Notes under the pieces: generated by a model | What the model was told of the DNA's origin: nothing | The model's input: the letters and a program-made list of their open reading frames with translations, nothing else | Database searches by the model: none | Made by a program: the position numbers and the translations under genes | Origin: Tyto alba | Taxonomy: Eukaryota > Chordata > Aves > Strigiformes > Tytonidae | NCBI RefSeq assembly: GCF_018691265.1 | Contig: NW_024881328.1 | Location: 42,541,015-42,605,014 of the forward strand | Reading direction: 5' to 3' | Length of the DNA stretch: 64,000 bases | In this document: in pieces, positions 13,491-25,749 of the stretch | Layout: every line of letters begins with the position of its first letter | How positions within the stretch are numbered: position 1 is the stretch's first letter

Positions 13491-16288
13491 CAAGGCTGCT
13501 CATCACCCTTTTTATTTTTGGTGCAACCAAGCGCTCTCTGTCCTCCTCAGGCTTCTTTCCCTGCTTAGGCAGATAGAAGACCTTTCCAGTGGAGAACATG
13601 GTTTTGTGGAGGTGAGGTCTGAGTAAATGGCTGCTCACGTGCCTATGAGTAGCTCGGTGCTTGCAAGGGACTCTGCACAGAAATCAAGTGGCTTTACTGG
13701 AATTTATCAGAAATGTCCCACCTGCCTCCTGGTGAGACCCTAGAAAGTAGAGTGACTGAAAGTATTTCCCCAGTTTCGCTGTGGATTTGTGCTGTCCCCA
13801 GGACCTCACTCTCGAGCAGAAGCTATTTACGTGAGAAGGATGGAGAAGGGACCTCATAAACTGGCGATCCTCAGGGAGACTCCTGTTTTATCCCTCCCCA
13901 GTCCTTCGAGCAGTTAACAGATCATCTGTCCTCCTGACTGGATGTGAGACTGTTTCCACCCAAAACCGGTTGCATCTCCCACTCTGTTCTCTACCATCCT
14001 CAAGAAAATGCCTTATCACACTGCTTTACCCTTCCCTTTCAATCAGCTGAGCAACCCTGGGAGCCTTCAACCCCAACCCCAAAATAACTACCTCCCAAAG
14101 ACAGTAGAACTACCGAAGAGCTGCAATAAAATCCCACCAGACACAACTATTGTCAGAGCCCATGGCAACTTCTACAGCTAGGTGCCTCCAATGCTAATTC
14201 TTTCTAAATGAAAGGCTGCCTAGTGGCATACTGAAAATTGAGCCTTTGAAGCCAGCACACAGCTCCCTGACCTATTATTGCTTTTTCAGATATACTCTAC
14301 TATATCAAAATTATACAGATGGTTCTGTCACGAGTGCAAAAGCAATAGTTTCAGTGTCTTCCCCACATACGAAATGTAAGCCAGCTTATGCAAAGGATCT
14401 TCCAGTTATATTTCCTCCATGTGTTATTTTTATGTATCTTCCAGGGAAATGCAACTGGAGAATTTGAATTTAATAAGTGCGGGATATGGGGCGCTATTAA
14501 GTCTTCAAAGCACAATCAAGCAACAGTGATGGATCAAAGGCCTACAAAAATATTGCAAGAAATTATTGGCCCTTTAGGAGACTGAGACACGAGAAATGCC
14601 TACTGGATTCGTACTTCAGCCCCCTTGGGAGAGCAGAATTATTAAAGGTCACTGTAAAGCCTGCGGAGAGCAACATAAAGTTTTCTGCTGACTTTGCAAG
14701 TTGTGGATCAGACTTCAAGTCACCTGATAGAGTATATAGTAGAACTGACAGTAAACTTTATCTTTGCCAAAAGTGCAAAAGAGAAGGAAATGAAACATCA
14801 CAGTAGTATTGATGCCAAAAAAAAAAAAAAAACAAAAAAAAACAAAAAAACCCCACAAAGCTCAACTGATAATGAAAAAGCTGGGGGAGGTTCAGGCTGA
14901 GGACAGGTATGCTTTATAGCTCTCCTTCAACAATTAAATGCAAGTTAAAAGACCTCTTGAGCTAAAGTAAACAAAAACGCAATACTTTGCAATCCACTAT
15001 GTGTTGTGGTGCTCATCCTCGTGGCAAAGAGAGCTACTATGCAGTGCTCATTGCATCAAGGATTGGGTAACATGGAAGCTAGACCGTATCCTTAGGCTGC
15101 AGCTGCTGCCCGTGTCACCTTCTGAACTGGGGTGCTCCTGGAGAAGGTTTGAGCACATGCATCACCCCCTTAATTTCAATGCAATGACTTATATGCCTGA
15201 AGTTGGCCTTATAGGAGGTTGTTCTCTCACGCAGAGACCAAAGCATGCCCCACCATGACAAGTGGTGCATCCAGACCTGTAACACACATTATAGCTTCAC
15301 CAAAAGGAATAGTTCTCAAGCCCACTTCTCAGCTGAGATACTGAAGGTTGGATGTGGGCAGCTGGGGAAGAGAAATTAGAGCCCAGCTTCTTACAGTACT
15401 GCTAGAACCCTGCTTCTCGCCACCCAGTCTCAACACAGCAAGGCTCAGGATAATATTGAGCAAGTCATCCTTGCACAGGGAAGAACACCAGGGATGCAAC
15501 AGAGAAAGGCATCAGTGGAGGGAGGGAAGGATACCCTGGATGCTGGATGCAGTGGGCCTGGAAGGTTAAAATACCCAAACATGTATCTTCCCTGACACTA
15601 CACATGCAAATCCACAGATGCTTTACAGGAATGCTCTTCCTGTCCCTTTGAGGGGTGCAGCTGTTTCCCCGAAAACGTAATTTCAGCTACGACGCATTCC
15701 TTTACAGCAGCTTTGGTGTCTATATAGTGGTCTGTTTACAACTGCATGTACACCGAGACGACCTGTGCTGTGGTTCATGATGTCCCAGCAGACAATAGGG
15801 TCTTCACAGGTAAAGGTTGTTACTCTTGAGAAAACAACCAGTTCACTTAATATTTCTGAAACAACAGTCCAAAACCAATGAGAGTAATTTATGACTTTTT
15901 ATAGTTGCTTCTTTCAAATTCTACCAAGCTTAACTTTTGAGAATTTGTTTGTTTAGTTTGGGGCTTTTTTACCTAATTGTTTTTGAAAGAAATGATGGGC
16001 CTTTCCTGCTTTTTCTCCCCAGATCTCACTAGGAATGTCAAACCTGGTTTCCCCTAGATTTGTTGAGGGTCCCAGAAGTGGAACCTGATCTTTCGGGGTC
16101 CAGTTGAGTCTTTAACAAAGCTATCTTTTCTCCTCAACGTTTATTCAGGTGCTTGAGTTAAACAGGTGTTGGTAAAGACAAAGAAAAAAGCAGAAGTTTT
16201 AATCAGTCTAAGAAAAATAATTTCCTCTCTCAGCTGAGCAGGTTTGGCTGACTGTCCCTTCTGATGTTGCATGTGTAGTTACTCAGCA

Positions 16289-16310
16289 ATTTATTTATTT
16301 ATTTATTTTT
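16289..16310 (+). repeat. TTTA microsatellite
   Basis: About five ATTT units in a row, followed by a short T run. Confidence 0.9.
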
Positions 16311-19300
16311 AATGCCAGATTTCAAACTTCCAGCACCAAATTAAATACTAAAGTGAAACCAAATCAGCTGATAACCAAGCAAATTGACCAGGAGGTACCA
16401 GCCCATTGCTGCAGCAAAATTCACAGTAAGGCACTGGCTTTCTATGTTCACTCTACTCGTGGCCAGGCAACCCAGGACATGTTGAGCTGCATCTTGCTCA
16501 GCTGCCATGGTCTCTCAGGGATGTCCAGAGCAGGGGCAACAGTCAACCTAAGTACCTGTACACAAGTAAACTTAAACTGTAACACCTGGAGGTAAAGCAG
16601 TCAGAGATAGGGTGCCTGGTTTTCCAAAATAAATCATATTTTCCTAGAAAGGTTAACAGCTTTCACAAAATGTTGTTCTATTTAGAAAACAAACATTTTC
16701 CCCTCGATAACCAATTCTGCCAGGTTTTTCTTTATCTACTTGGTGAGAAGTTCACCAGTCACTCCGGGGATTCTCCAAGGCAATACCCCTTCCCTCTTCT
16801 AGGCCATTTAAATACATCAAAGAAAGACACAAGGAACCTAAACTAGCTCACTTTACTTCTCGGTTAATATCCAAGGGATTCTCACCAGGTCCCACTCTCC
16901 TGCAAAGACATTATACCACTGAAGACGTTAAATAGCACCATCAACCTCCACAGAGTGTGAGCCACAGTCTCATATTCTTAAAACAAACAGTAATACACAG
17001 GCTGGCGATGGGATACTATATTTTGTTCTGCTGCTGTGGGAATATCAGTAATGTCTAAAGTCCCACAGAGAGCACAGAGAAGCACTGTTGGGAAAGAACT
17101 TAATAAAAAGTTAAAATGTGGTTAAAAAAGATGGATAAGAAAGGAAGAGTGGCTATGTTTTCTGAGCAGCGTTTCCAAGAAAGGGGAAACAAATGATAGG
17201 CTTTTGTTTTTTCCATTAAGGTATGGGAGAGCAGCTGTGATTTGGCTCTTAACTAGCTCCATAGCCTTGGAGGCAGGAGATACAGCTCCCTGTTTTAAGT
17301 AGATGAATATTAGGGGAGGTTTAGCCCAATTGCTTGGGTTGGCCCAATGGTAACAATGACCCAACCAGTAGAGCTCTTCCTTTCTGGCACAGGAAAGCAA
17401 GGTCCCAACTCTAGGATTCCACTACCAAGCTGATGGGGAGTGGGAACACTTCAAAGGCAGGACTTTTCACCACTGAGAACTGTGATGAATGATCTGTCAC
17501 TCAACAGCAACCCATCCAGCCCATTAAGAAAGGCTCCTAATGAGCTGTCCAGTCCCCCTTAGCCAAAAGACATACGCAACATGATATATGGCCTCAACTA
17601 TGGCTTAAACTCTGGAAGAAATGATTGGAGCATTATAGTGCTGTGGGATGAGAAATGAGGGCAGATGTCCATTTTTATCTGGGCAAAGGAGGGCTCCAGG
17701 TTTGAAAACTATGAGTAGCTCAGGTATTAGCCAAAGCCAAGGTAAAATTCAGAACTGGCCAAAGAGACTACAAATAGTTTTTAACAGATCCCATCCTCTT
17801 CTCCTTGAAAATTCAGGTTTTTTCACTTCAGAAACCTTAAAAAGCTTCACCTTGTTTTACCCTGGCATTCAAAATTGTGATTTTTCCAAATTCTGACAGT
17901 TCCAAAACCCCCAGTGGTCTCCAGAACATGCACCCAGATCCTAGGAGGGGTTTACCTTCCCTTGGCAGAAATGTCTTACAGCTGTGTCCAACTTCATCAC
18001 TTTGGCTACCCAGCATCTGAATTGCAAGATGCTGTACCTTGGTGGTTAAATTCTACAGTCAGCCTCAACGGTTAAAACTTAGTTGGCTAAGGTTTGGGGC
18101 AATGAATCCACCCTTGCTGCGTGCCTATCGAGTGAGCGATACACCCAGGCAAACCAAACTGCTTCTGGACCTGTCTTTGCAATTTTTCAGGTTGCTTCTG
18201 TACAGTTATGAGGCATTTCTCTGGCCAGCAACAAGGAGACATGTCACCACTGCCACGTGTCCACCTGACATAGCCTTCAAAGTGATTTCATCTGCGGGAA
18301 GTGGGGAAAGCTGACTTGTAACATGCTTTGAGAAAGATTATGTGGACCCATGAGGAAAACCATTTATTTCAATAGCAGTATAATTGCCCAGGGCGTTGAT
18401 TTCCAGTACCTTGTTGCTATCTTTTCACCTGACAACATAGTTAAATACAAGGCTGATTCAACTCTCTAGGGTCCTGGTTAATCCTCGAAAATAAAGAAAT
18501 GCAGGAATACAGGCAGCGGTACTTTGGACTTTTTCTTGGTGGGCTTTCCAGCCATGTGAATTCACAGTAACTGTGGTCTTCAAGACGTATAAAAAGAGTA
18601 ATTGCAGCACAGCCAGCTGTGCTCACCACTACAATAGGTGGGTGGATCCAAAGCAGGAGATGGACAAAGGAGCGTGGTGTTTACAAAAGCAACCTGTGCC
18701 CAGCAGAAACAGTTTTCACCCTGGGATCCTGCTGACCCCTTCAGAGGGGCTGGTGGAAGGCAGCTAAGACAAGTTGCAAACCTTAAATCTGCTTTATGGG
18801 ACCAGTGCCTTCCCTTACCTTGTTTCTGGGGCCTCGCAGATAAAAGATGACAACAAAGGACTGACCTGAGGCCAGCAATTCCTACAGACCTGTTTTGAAA
18901 TCCACAGGGAAGAGGATCCACCATGGGGACCCAGAAAGGACAGTCCCTCTCTCCACGGCTGGACAGGGAGATGAAGTCTGCCTCACTAGCCTGGCTGAAT
19001 CCTTCCCGGACCACAAACTGTACTTGCACTATGAAAGGCAACCAAAGTCTCACCTCAGGAGCAAGCCCTGGCTCCTCAGTGGAAGCAACCCTCCATCTTC
19101 GGGAGATGGAGAAGCTGTCAAGCAACGCTAAAAACTGGATGCCAAACTCAATGTTGTTTTGAATATACCTGCCTCGAAGTGTGTGCTGCTGTCCAAAAAA
19201 CGAACAGAAGCCTGACCCTTCCCACCGGTGCCTGAATGCTGTTGGAACAGCCAGTCTGCCTTTGGATGCTCCTTGATGTTGGTGGGAAGCCCTTCCTTCC

Positions 19301-19939
19301 CAGTTTAATGAGGCTGGAGATGGGGGAGGAAAAGGCAAGGAGAACCAAATATTTCAAATGCTTTGGTTTTCCAGTTCGTGAAACAATACTTTCATTTTCC
19401 CTAGCCCAGGTTTTAAGCTACAGTTACTACTGCTGTAGCCGCAATTAATATTTCACCTTCCAAAAAGAGGAAAAAAGTCTGTCTTCCTCGCGGATTTCCA
19501 GGGAGACATTCCGCTCCAATCTGCAATTAGTGGTGGCCTTGGGTAAATGATCTGAAATAGAAATGTTATTTTTGGAATCATGATAGCTACTACTTTTTAC
19601 TCCTCCAAATGCCAGTTCTTCTTTTTGCTTTGCACTATCATTAAAAATAGAATCCACAATTGCAATGCCATTGCCTTTTGGTTTCTTCCTCCAGCAAGAC
19701 ACACTCTATCTTCCCAATGCTACCGACATGAGAAATTACACAGATTTCTAATTTTGCCAGCAATTAAAGATCAGACTTGAAACACTGCACCCAGTGTTCA
19801 AGGCAGAACCGTGTCTGGTCTACATTATCTTTGTCTTACTGACAAGGGAGCTTAGATGACCAGGAGATCTGAACTGGTCCTCCAACAGCTTAATGCTTGA
19901 GACCCCGATCCAAAACCTGTTTAGCCAATTAAAGTCTTT

Positions 19940-19968
19940 TTGTTGTTGTTGTTGTTGTTGTTGTTGTT
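19940..19968 (+). repeat. TTG trinucleotide microsatellite
   Basis: Nine uninterrupted TTG units. The cysteine-rich frame across it is an artefact of the repeat. Confidence 0.95.
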
Positions 19969-22199
19969 TCACAGGTGGTTTAGATCAGAAATTCAGGCCT
20001 GTATTTAGCATTTATGTAACTTTAATCACCTGCCTACATCTGATGGATGTTAGTAGGACTTGGATGCACCTCTCTTCTCCGAGGTATGTGCCAGTGCTTC
20101 ACAGAATCCAGGTCTTGGGTAGAAAAGTTGTGAATTACAGTGCATTTTAGCAACTTGACTCATCATAGTAGTTTTTGAAAACTAATTATGATTTGCATTT
20201 ATCATTATTACACTGCAGATAGTTTGTCCTGGTGTTATACACAGCAAATAAAGCACGCTCTGGAAAAATGGCCCTTGCAATTCACACTTTGTTTAGTCAA
20301 AGCTTGGATGGAGCTGCCAGCTTCATTAAGGTGGTGGACAAAGGGCCTGCGGGGTTTTCTCGGGAGAAAGAGATGTCCACTGGGAAAATCTCTAAGTCCT
20401 TCCCTTCTCTCTTTTCTGCCATTCTCCTGCAAAGTCTTCCCTGAAAAGGTCCGTATTCCCCACCTCCTCCAGCACAAAGCTGAGGAAGCCAGATGGAGCC
20501 ATCAAACCACTCATGGGGAGAAGCGTCCACCTTGTTCCCCGCGGGACAGGCATCGGCACACTCAGCTGCCCCAGCAACACTTTTCCAAATCAAAAGCACG
20601 CCTTGACCTTGGCTGCATTTATTAGCAGGATTAGCAAGAAATAGGACTCGCTGTCCTGGGGTCAGCCTCTCCTTTGCTTGTGTCTGCTGCTCTGAGGGCT
20701 TATAACTGAGGAAGCAGAGAGGAAGAGCGGGCACATCAGCTGGTAACAGTTCAGAAACAGATGTACATTCCTGCACAGAACTCCGACATTAGCGTATCCA
20801 ATTACTTTGAAACCGTGCTCTGCTTCAACTGTCTTATCCCTAAAGCCTCGCTCCCCTTACCTCCTGCCTCTTATCTGCGCTGCTCACTCGCCGCTCCTTT
20901 GCTTTTCATTATAAACTTGTCACTGCAGGGTCAGTGCTTTGGGAAACATCCGCCTGCCGCGTCTGGCCGCTGCTGCGGTGCAGCGCAAGGAATAAGGAAA
21001 CAAAGCCCACAAAGCAGAAGTGCAAGGCAAAACGTGACTGCCATCACAAAGACAGCTTGCAGAAGATGCACACACCAGATCGCCTGTAGCGGTTGCTGCA
21101 CAAGCACTAAGGAATTACCCCCTAAATCATGCCAAAGGGAAGGGAAAAAAATAATCAGCTTAATTAGGCCTGGCTACAGGAGAGGCCATTCAACGCTGGG
21201 TGCAATTTGCAATGGGGACATTTCTGAAAGGAGAAATGATGCTTTTCTCTATAGCAGTAGGTAGTGAGGAGGTGGACGGCAGTAAGCACAACAGCATCTT
21301 CCTTCTTTCAGTTTGCTCCAAAAATTTATTTGCATCCCTGGCAGCTCCCCCAACAGAAGGGAGCTGGAAGAGCAATCTAAGCACATTGAAATCCTATTGC
21401 CTTTACGGCCAGGGCACCCAACCTTTCCACGCTTCCTCCTGCGGGCAGACAGAAGAGTGGCAGGAGGCAGAAATCCAAACACTCTCCTCCGCAGCACAGA
21501 GGGGCTGAAGGTTGATTTGCTGGTCAAATCCTGCCAGGGAGGACAACAGGACCACGGGCTTCCTATGAAGAAAAAGCACTGCCCCCAAAGCCCAGGCTGT
21601 GTTCATTCTTTCCCTCTAACAAGAAATTTTAGGAGCCTGGTAATGGCAGCAGAAGAGGAGAAGCATCGTAGTGTATGTCACATTTAAAGAATGCATTAAA
21701 CTTTCACCAAAACTATTTTTCATATCGCCTTTTTTATTTCTTAACCTCTTTCCCACCCTGCTGTGGCAGCAGGAAGGATGCATCCACCCCATCCTTCTTT
21801 GCCAGCGGTACCTTCATACCACGTGCCTCCCCCACAAACCTCTCAAAACTCCCTCTTCCTTCAGAAGAGCCAGATCACATTTCACCTGGGTCTGCGCACA
21901 CGTAGACCATGCCTTCGGTCTGCTCCAAGGGAAGATATTTGCAGTATTGTCAACACTGTACTTAGCTCTGGCACTGAGTACTGCTAGGGGACTCGGTGGC
22001 TGTAAGGAGCACACACATACACAGCAGCTCTATAGCGATGCTCGCTGGAGCTGGGCTTATAGGCTTCATAATTATGACACAGCTGAGTTTCACCATAAAT
22101 TACCCCTAATGAAGCTTGCCTGATACTAAAAAGCTTTGCACATTTACAGGTTACACACAGCAACAGTCCCCTTAGGGAGAAATCCTGCTTTGCTCTGTC

Positions 22200-24860
22200 G
22201 TGCAAACACCCCCTTGGGCTCTTTCGCAGGAGCCAGGCAGAGGGCTGGGGCCGTTCATTTATTTATTTAATATATCCGTGGCATGTGGAGGAGCGAGGAG
22301 CTTCTCTGCTGTGGGAGCCCTGCGCCGTGCAGCCTGGAGAGGCACGGCTGAGAGTATTTGGAGTGGCAGACGCTCGGCTGGACCAGGACTACGCCACGTG
22401 GCCGCATCCTTTTGCCCCGGCGTCTCCAGAGCGATGCCCAGGAGCTGCACGTCGCCTGCCGCGTGCGTATGGGATGGGCCCAGTGGTTATCACAAAGGCA
22501 AAATGCCTGTGCCCGCTGAGAACTGGGCATTTTGAGATACAACCACAGAGTCCGCCCTCGAAACTCCTCTGTCCCCAACCCCTGGAAGGACCAAGTCCCA
22601 CCCCAGGGAAACAAATCTCCCCGGGAAATCAACTCCTGCCTTTGGTGGTCACGGCAGGGCAAAAGGAAGATGCAGGATAAGCATTAGCAGACATATCAGC
22701 AGGGCAGGGGGAGAGGAGAGGCAGCAAAGAGCAGCTCTGCTCGCTCTCACAAGCTCAGGTCTGCTCGCCTTGCTCCCGGTGCTCTCAAACACAGCCCAAA
22801 ATGCAGCTCCGCACCCTCCCTTGAGCTGCCTTGGGAGGGCACCTTTATATAGCACCTTTCGGCAGCAAAGCCCGGGTGCACAGCCCCCCCCCCGGCCCCC
22901 TGCCCCAGCCCAGCTGCCCTCCCCTGCCCCACGCATCCCTGCAGACCCACAGCGGCTTACCACCGCGGGAGCACGGAGGGGCCAGTGCTGTTAGCGGGGA
23001 ACCTGTTTGCCGGGAAAAACGCGCTCTTTGCAGCTGGAAAGCGGAGGTGCCCCTCCGGTCTTCGGGTGATGGTTTCTCTTAGTGCTCAGAAATGATCCCA
23101 CGCACCAAGAGGAGACTTCTAAATACCCTGTAGCCCTTAGGAGGGGTGTGTTGCCCTCCGAGGCGCTGCTATCGACAGTTTGCTTTGCTTACGGGACAGG
23201 CGAGGGGTTGAAACTCAGGGTTCTCCGCTGTAAATGTCGCTTGCCCTAAGCCAGTCAAGGATGGTATCTGCCTGCGGGTCCGCGGGGCTGGGAGACACCA
23301 TCCCAGCCCCCGGTACTCGGGGACCTCGAGGTTGCAGATGCAGAGCAGTTACCAACCCTCAGCCCCAGCCACCAGCCCCGAGCCCTTCTGGAAACCTGGC
23401 TTTGGGGTGTGAGCGGCAGAGGCACCCGTCCTGTCTGACTCGCCGGGGTCTTAAATTGGATTAAAAATCTATTTGCAGAACTGCCTCGCTTTCCGACTTC
23501 TGTGCTGCACCTGAAAACCTTTCCTTTTGAAAGCAAACACAGGCTCTCCCCAGGGGCTGCCTAGGGAAGTCTTTCCACTATAAACATTACCTACCAGTAG
23601 TGCAGTCAGCCCCAGGCAAGCCAAAATTCCTTCTCCTACCAAGGAACACTTTCCAATCAAACCAGACATTATTTTTTCCATTAATGAGTGTTGATACCTA
23701 CTGGAAAACTTTGTAAAGGAATCCACTCCAAACTAATTCTTCTGATACAACATCTACATTTTATGAGTTTCTTTTGTCTTATTTATTTTTATTATTATTG
23801 GTTTATTTTATTTTCCTGCTCCGTATTGAAAACATGATCTTTGCTGCTCAGGAATGCGTCTGTTCCTGCAATTGGGGCTGTAACTGAAATCAGAGGTCCA
23901 AATCTGACTTTTTCTCTGCCTCAGCTCCACGGAAGCGAGCAGAGTTTTCCCACATTTTCCCTGGTGTGATGGAGAGGAAAAATAGATCCCTCATCTTCTG
24001 TTTGATACATCAGAAACCCTGGAGATGCCACCACAATTTTTATGCACTGGGATACCGTGATTTCAAGAGCAGGATATTCTGCAGGAAAAGACATCCTCCT
24101 ACCTCCCTCAGCTCTTGCTTCTCCCTAAAAGTACTATTTAGTATTTAATTGGGGGGGGGGGGGGGGAGGAAATTGGGGAGAAAAATGTCAGGCAGATGGG
24201 CTGTATGACCAGCATATCCTCTCTGGGACACTCTCCGTGGGGTTTTCTACAAACTAGCAGTTGCTTTCCAGATGACCCATATTTTGGGCTCCACTGGGTT
24301 AGTCCAGGAGGGTCTTTCCATGCCCCCCCCCAAGTAGGGGACCTGAAGGGGCTTCCCCCAGCTGCCCCCCAAACCTCCACCCTTCCCGCAGCTCAGCGTG
24401 CCCCAGGGGACTTCTGCCACCCTGAAGTCACCCCGTGGGACCGGGAGGCATGTCCCCACCCCGTCTCCACAGGACGGGGGGGTTTGGGGAGCAGGGTGCT
24501 GCGAGGGGCAGCTCGTAAAGGGGTGGCAGGGGGTTGGCAAGACCCCCAGCACCGGGGGGCAGGGTGCAAAACAGGGCACCGTTTACCAAAAATGGGGCAC
24601 TCCCTTGGCACCCCGATTCAGGTAAGGTACCACTGCAGCCTGGCCATGGGGCTGGGAGCAGGACCCTCGGCAGCAGGGGCTGGGAGGCAGCCTGTAAGCT
24701 CCCAGCAAGCAGAGCAGCACCCCCAAAAAACCCCGGTAAGGGGGGTTACCCTGGAGGGGTGCTGCAAACTCAGCATTTATTATTGAAGGGTGTAGCGGTG
24801 GCGGTGTTGGGGGGTGGTCGCCAGTTATCTTTTATTCGAGGTGCATTCCCAAGATTTTAG
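22200..24860. promoter_or_regulatory. GC-rich upstream flank with G-runs and C-runs
   Basis: The base composition becomes clearly richer in G and C than the DNA before it. It contains a TATA-like TTTATATAG at 22844-22852 followed by CpG-rich sequence to about 23060, a G16 run at 24151-24166, C9-type runs near 24322, and a series of G-runs at 24475-24560. AT-rich sequence interrupts it at 23640-23830. The open frames here overlap on both strands and look like composition artefacts. It may be an upstream promoter or CpG-island domain of TWIST2. No gene is recognisable. Confidence 0.45.
24151..24166 (+). repeat. G16 homopolymer
   Basis: Uninterrupted run of 16 G about 1.1 kb upstream of the TWIST2 start codon. 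It is prone to G-quadruplex formation and to sequencing error. Confidence 0.95.
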
Positions 24861-25098
24861 TTAAGTGTAACATAAAACTGTGAAAGTTTAGCAGGGGAAA
24901 AGCTTTCCTCCCACTGACCTGGCCGGCCAATCAGAAGGGAGCCCCGCACCTCCCTCACTTCTGACAACTATTTAGCAACTGAGCTCAGCTAAAGTTTCCA
25001 AAAAGTTAGAATAACTTCCTCTCTCCAAGACCTCAATTTTTTGCACAACCCCGGTCCTTGAAATAAGAGCCCTTCAAGCAACCTGGAAAACGTTTGGT

Positions 25099-25145
<47 letters not shown>

Positions 25146-25261
25146 AAACCTCCTGTTTTTCCAAAGGATCTGTCTCAGGAATTTAAAGCACATTTAAGAC
25201 ACACACACACTCACATAACATAAGGAGGGGGGGAAAGTCTCTTCCCCTCCCCTTCTTGCAG
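24622..25261 (+). other. Possible 5' intron of an alternative TWIST2 transcript
   Basis: A strong donor, CAG followed by GTAAGG, occurs at 24619-24627. A good acceptor (pyrimidine tract 25236-25257 ending in TTGCAG) has its AG at 25260-25261, five nucleotides before the TWIST2 ATG. Together they define a potential 640-bp intron that would remove the oligo-A tract and join an upstream non-coding exon to the coding exon. Another donor-like GTAAGG lies at 24735. This is a prediction from splice motifs only. Confidence 0.3.
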
Positions 25262-25266
25262 AAAGC
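24925..25266 (+). promoter_or_regulatory. TWIST2: Probable TWIST2 proximal promoter and 5' UTR
   Basis: A consensus CCAAT box (GGCCAATCAG) lies at 24925-24934. About 40 bp further on is a weak TATA-like TATTTAG at 24969-24975. Together they would place a start site near 25000, giving a 5' UTR of roughly 265 nt. A second TA-rich element, TTTAAA at 25182-25187, could instead give a start near 25215. The segment also holds a 46-nt oligo-A tract (25103-25148), a short CA repeat (25200-25210) and a pyrimidine tract ending in CAG just before the ATG. The transcription start cannot be fixed from sequence alone. The promoter call rests on position and on the CCAAT/TATA-like spacing. Confidence 0.5.
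25103..25148 (+). repeat. Oligo-A tract (A30-G-A15) upstream of the TWIST2 ATG
   Basis: Thirty A, one G and fifteen A lie 118 bp upstream of the TWIST2 start codon. If transcription begins near 25000 as the CCAAT/TATA-like pair suggests, the tract is transcribed and lies in the 5' UTR. No retroposon body precedes it and no target-site duplication is evident, so it looks like a simple homopolymer expansion rather than a SINE or LINE tail. Confidence 0.9.
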
Positions 25267-25749
25267 ATGGAAGAAAGCTCCAGTTCTCCTGTTTCCCCTG
25301 TGGATAGCTTGGGGACCAGTGAAGAGGAGCTGGAAAGGCAGCCAAAGAGATTTGGCAGGAAGAGAAGATACAGTAAGAAGTCCAGCGAAGATGGCAGCCC
25401 CAACCCAGGGAAGAGGGGGAAAAAGTCCAGTCCCAGCTCCCAATCTTATGAAGAACTGCAGAGCCAGAGGATCCTGGCCAATGTCAGAGAGAGGCAGAGG
25501 ACTCAGTCGCTCAATGAAGCTTTTGCCGCCTTGAGGAAAATCATCCCCACGCTGCCCTCTGACAAACTCAGTAAAATCCAGACCCTCAAGCTGGCGGCGC
25601 GGTATATAGACTTCCTCTACCAGGTGCTACAGAGCGACGAGATGGACAGTAAGATGACGAGCTGCAGTTACGTGGCTCACGAGAGGCTGAGTTATGCCTT
25701 CTCCGTATGGAGGATGGAGGGAGCGTGGTCCATGTCGGCCTCCCACTAG
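25267..25749 (+). CDS. TWIST2: TWIST2 (Dermo-1), bHLH transcription factor, complete
   Basis: This 160-residue ORF is a full-length TWIST2, matching the usual family length. TWIST2 is a nuclear bHLH factor that dimerises with E proteins or TWIST1, binds E-boxes and mostly represses differentiation in dermal, skeletal and other mesenchyme. Visible parts are a Ser/Glu-rich N-terminus (1-20), basic nuclear-localisation stretches (RKRR at 31-34, KRGKK at 49-53), the bHLH domain (about 66-117) with the NVRERQR basic motif at 72-78, and the C-terminal Twist box (141-160, with SVWRMEGAW). Glu75 and the neighbouring arginines that contact the E-box are intact. TWIST1's long glycine-rich N-terminal insert is absent, which favours TWIST2. 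The start has A at -3 and G at +4, a strong Kozak context. There is no frameshift, and the whole coding region is in one exon. Identification is from recall of the family, and the paralogue call is firm. Confidence 0.98.
   Translation: MEESSSSPVSPVDSLGTSEEELERQPKRFGRKRRYSKKSSEDGSPNPGKRGKKSSPSSQSYEELQSQRILANVRERQRTQSLNEAFAALRKIIPTLPSDKLSKIQTLKLAARYIDFLYQVLQSDEMDSKMTSCSYVAHERLSYAFSVWRMEGAWSMSASH

Larger units (their letters stand above)
12000..22200. other. Upstream intergenic DNA, no gene seen
   Basis: Mixed-composition sequence without recognisable genes. It holds an A/C-rich simple region (13141-13212), an A-rich stretch (14817-14852), a TTTA microsatellite (16289-16310), a TTG microsatellite (19940-19968) and a short palindromic-repeat fragment (13455-13490). 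The longest open frame in the window (18580-19338, minus strand, 252 codons) lies here. Its product shows no domain, and shorter frames overlap it on both strands. Confidence 0.55.

Noticed and set aside
14881..14910. GGGGGAGGTTCAGGCTG, loosely like internal CR1 sequence
   Set aside because: The match is short, has mismatches and is not extended on either side.
18580..19338. 252-codon minus-strand open frame
   Set aside because: No domain, no plausible start context, and several open frames overlap it on both strands, as expected in a locally stop-poor GC-rich stretch.
20188..20776. Overlapping frames of 145 and 159 codons
   Set aside because: Both strands are open over the same bases and neither product resembles a protein family.
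24196..24860. 196- and 108-codon plus-strand frames upstream of TWIST2
   Set aside because: Gly/Pro-rich products of G- and C-runs, no domain; the frames are not continuous with the TWIST2 ATG.
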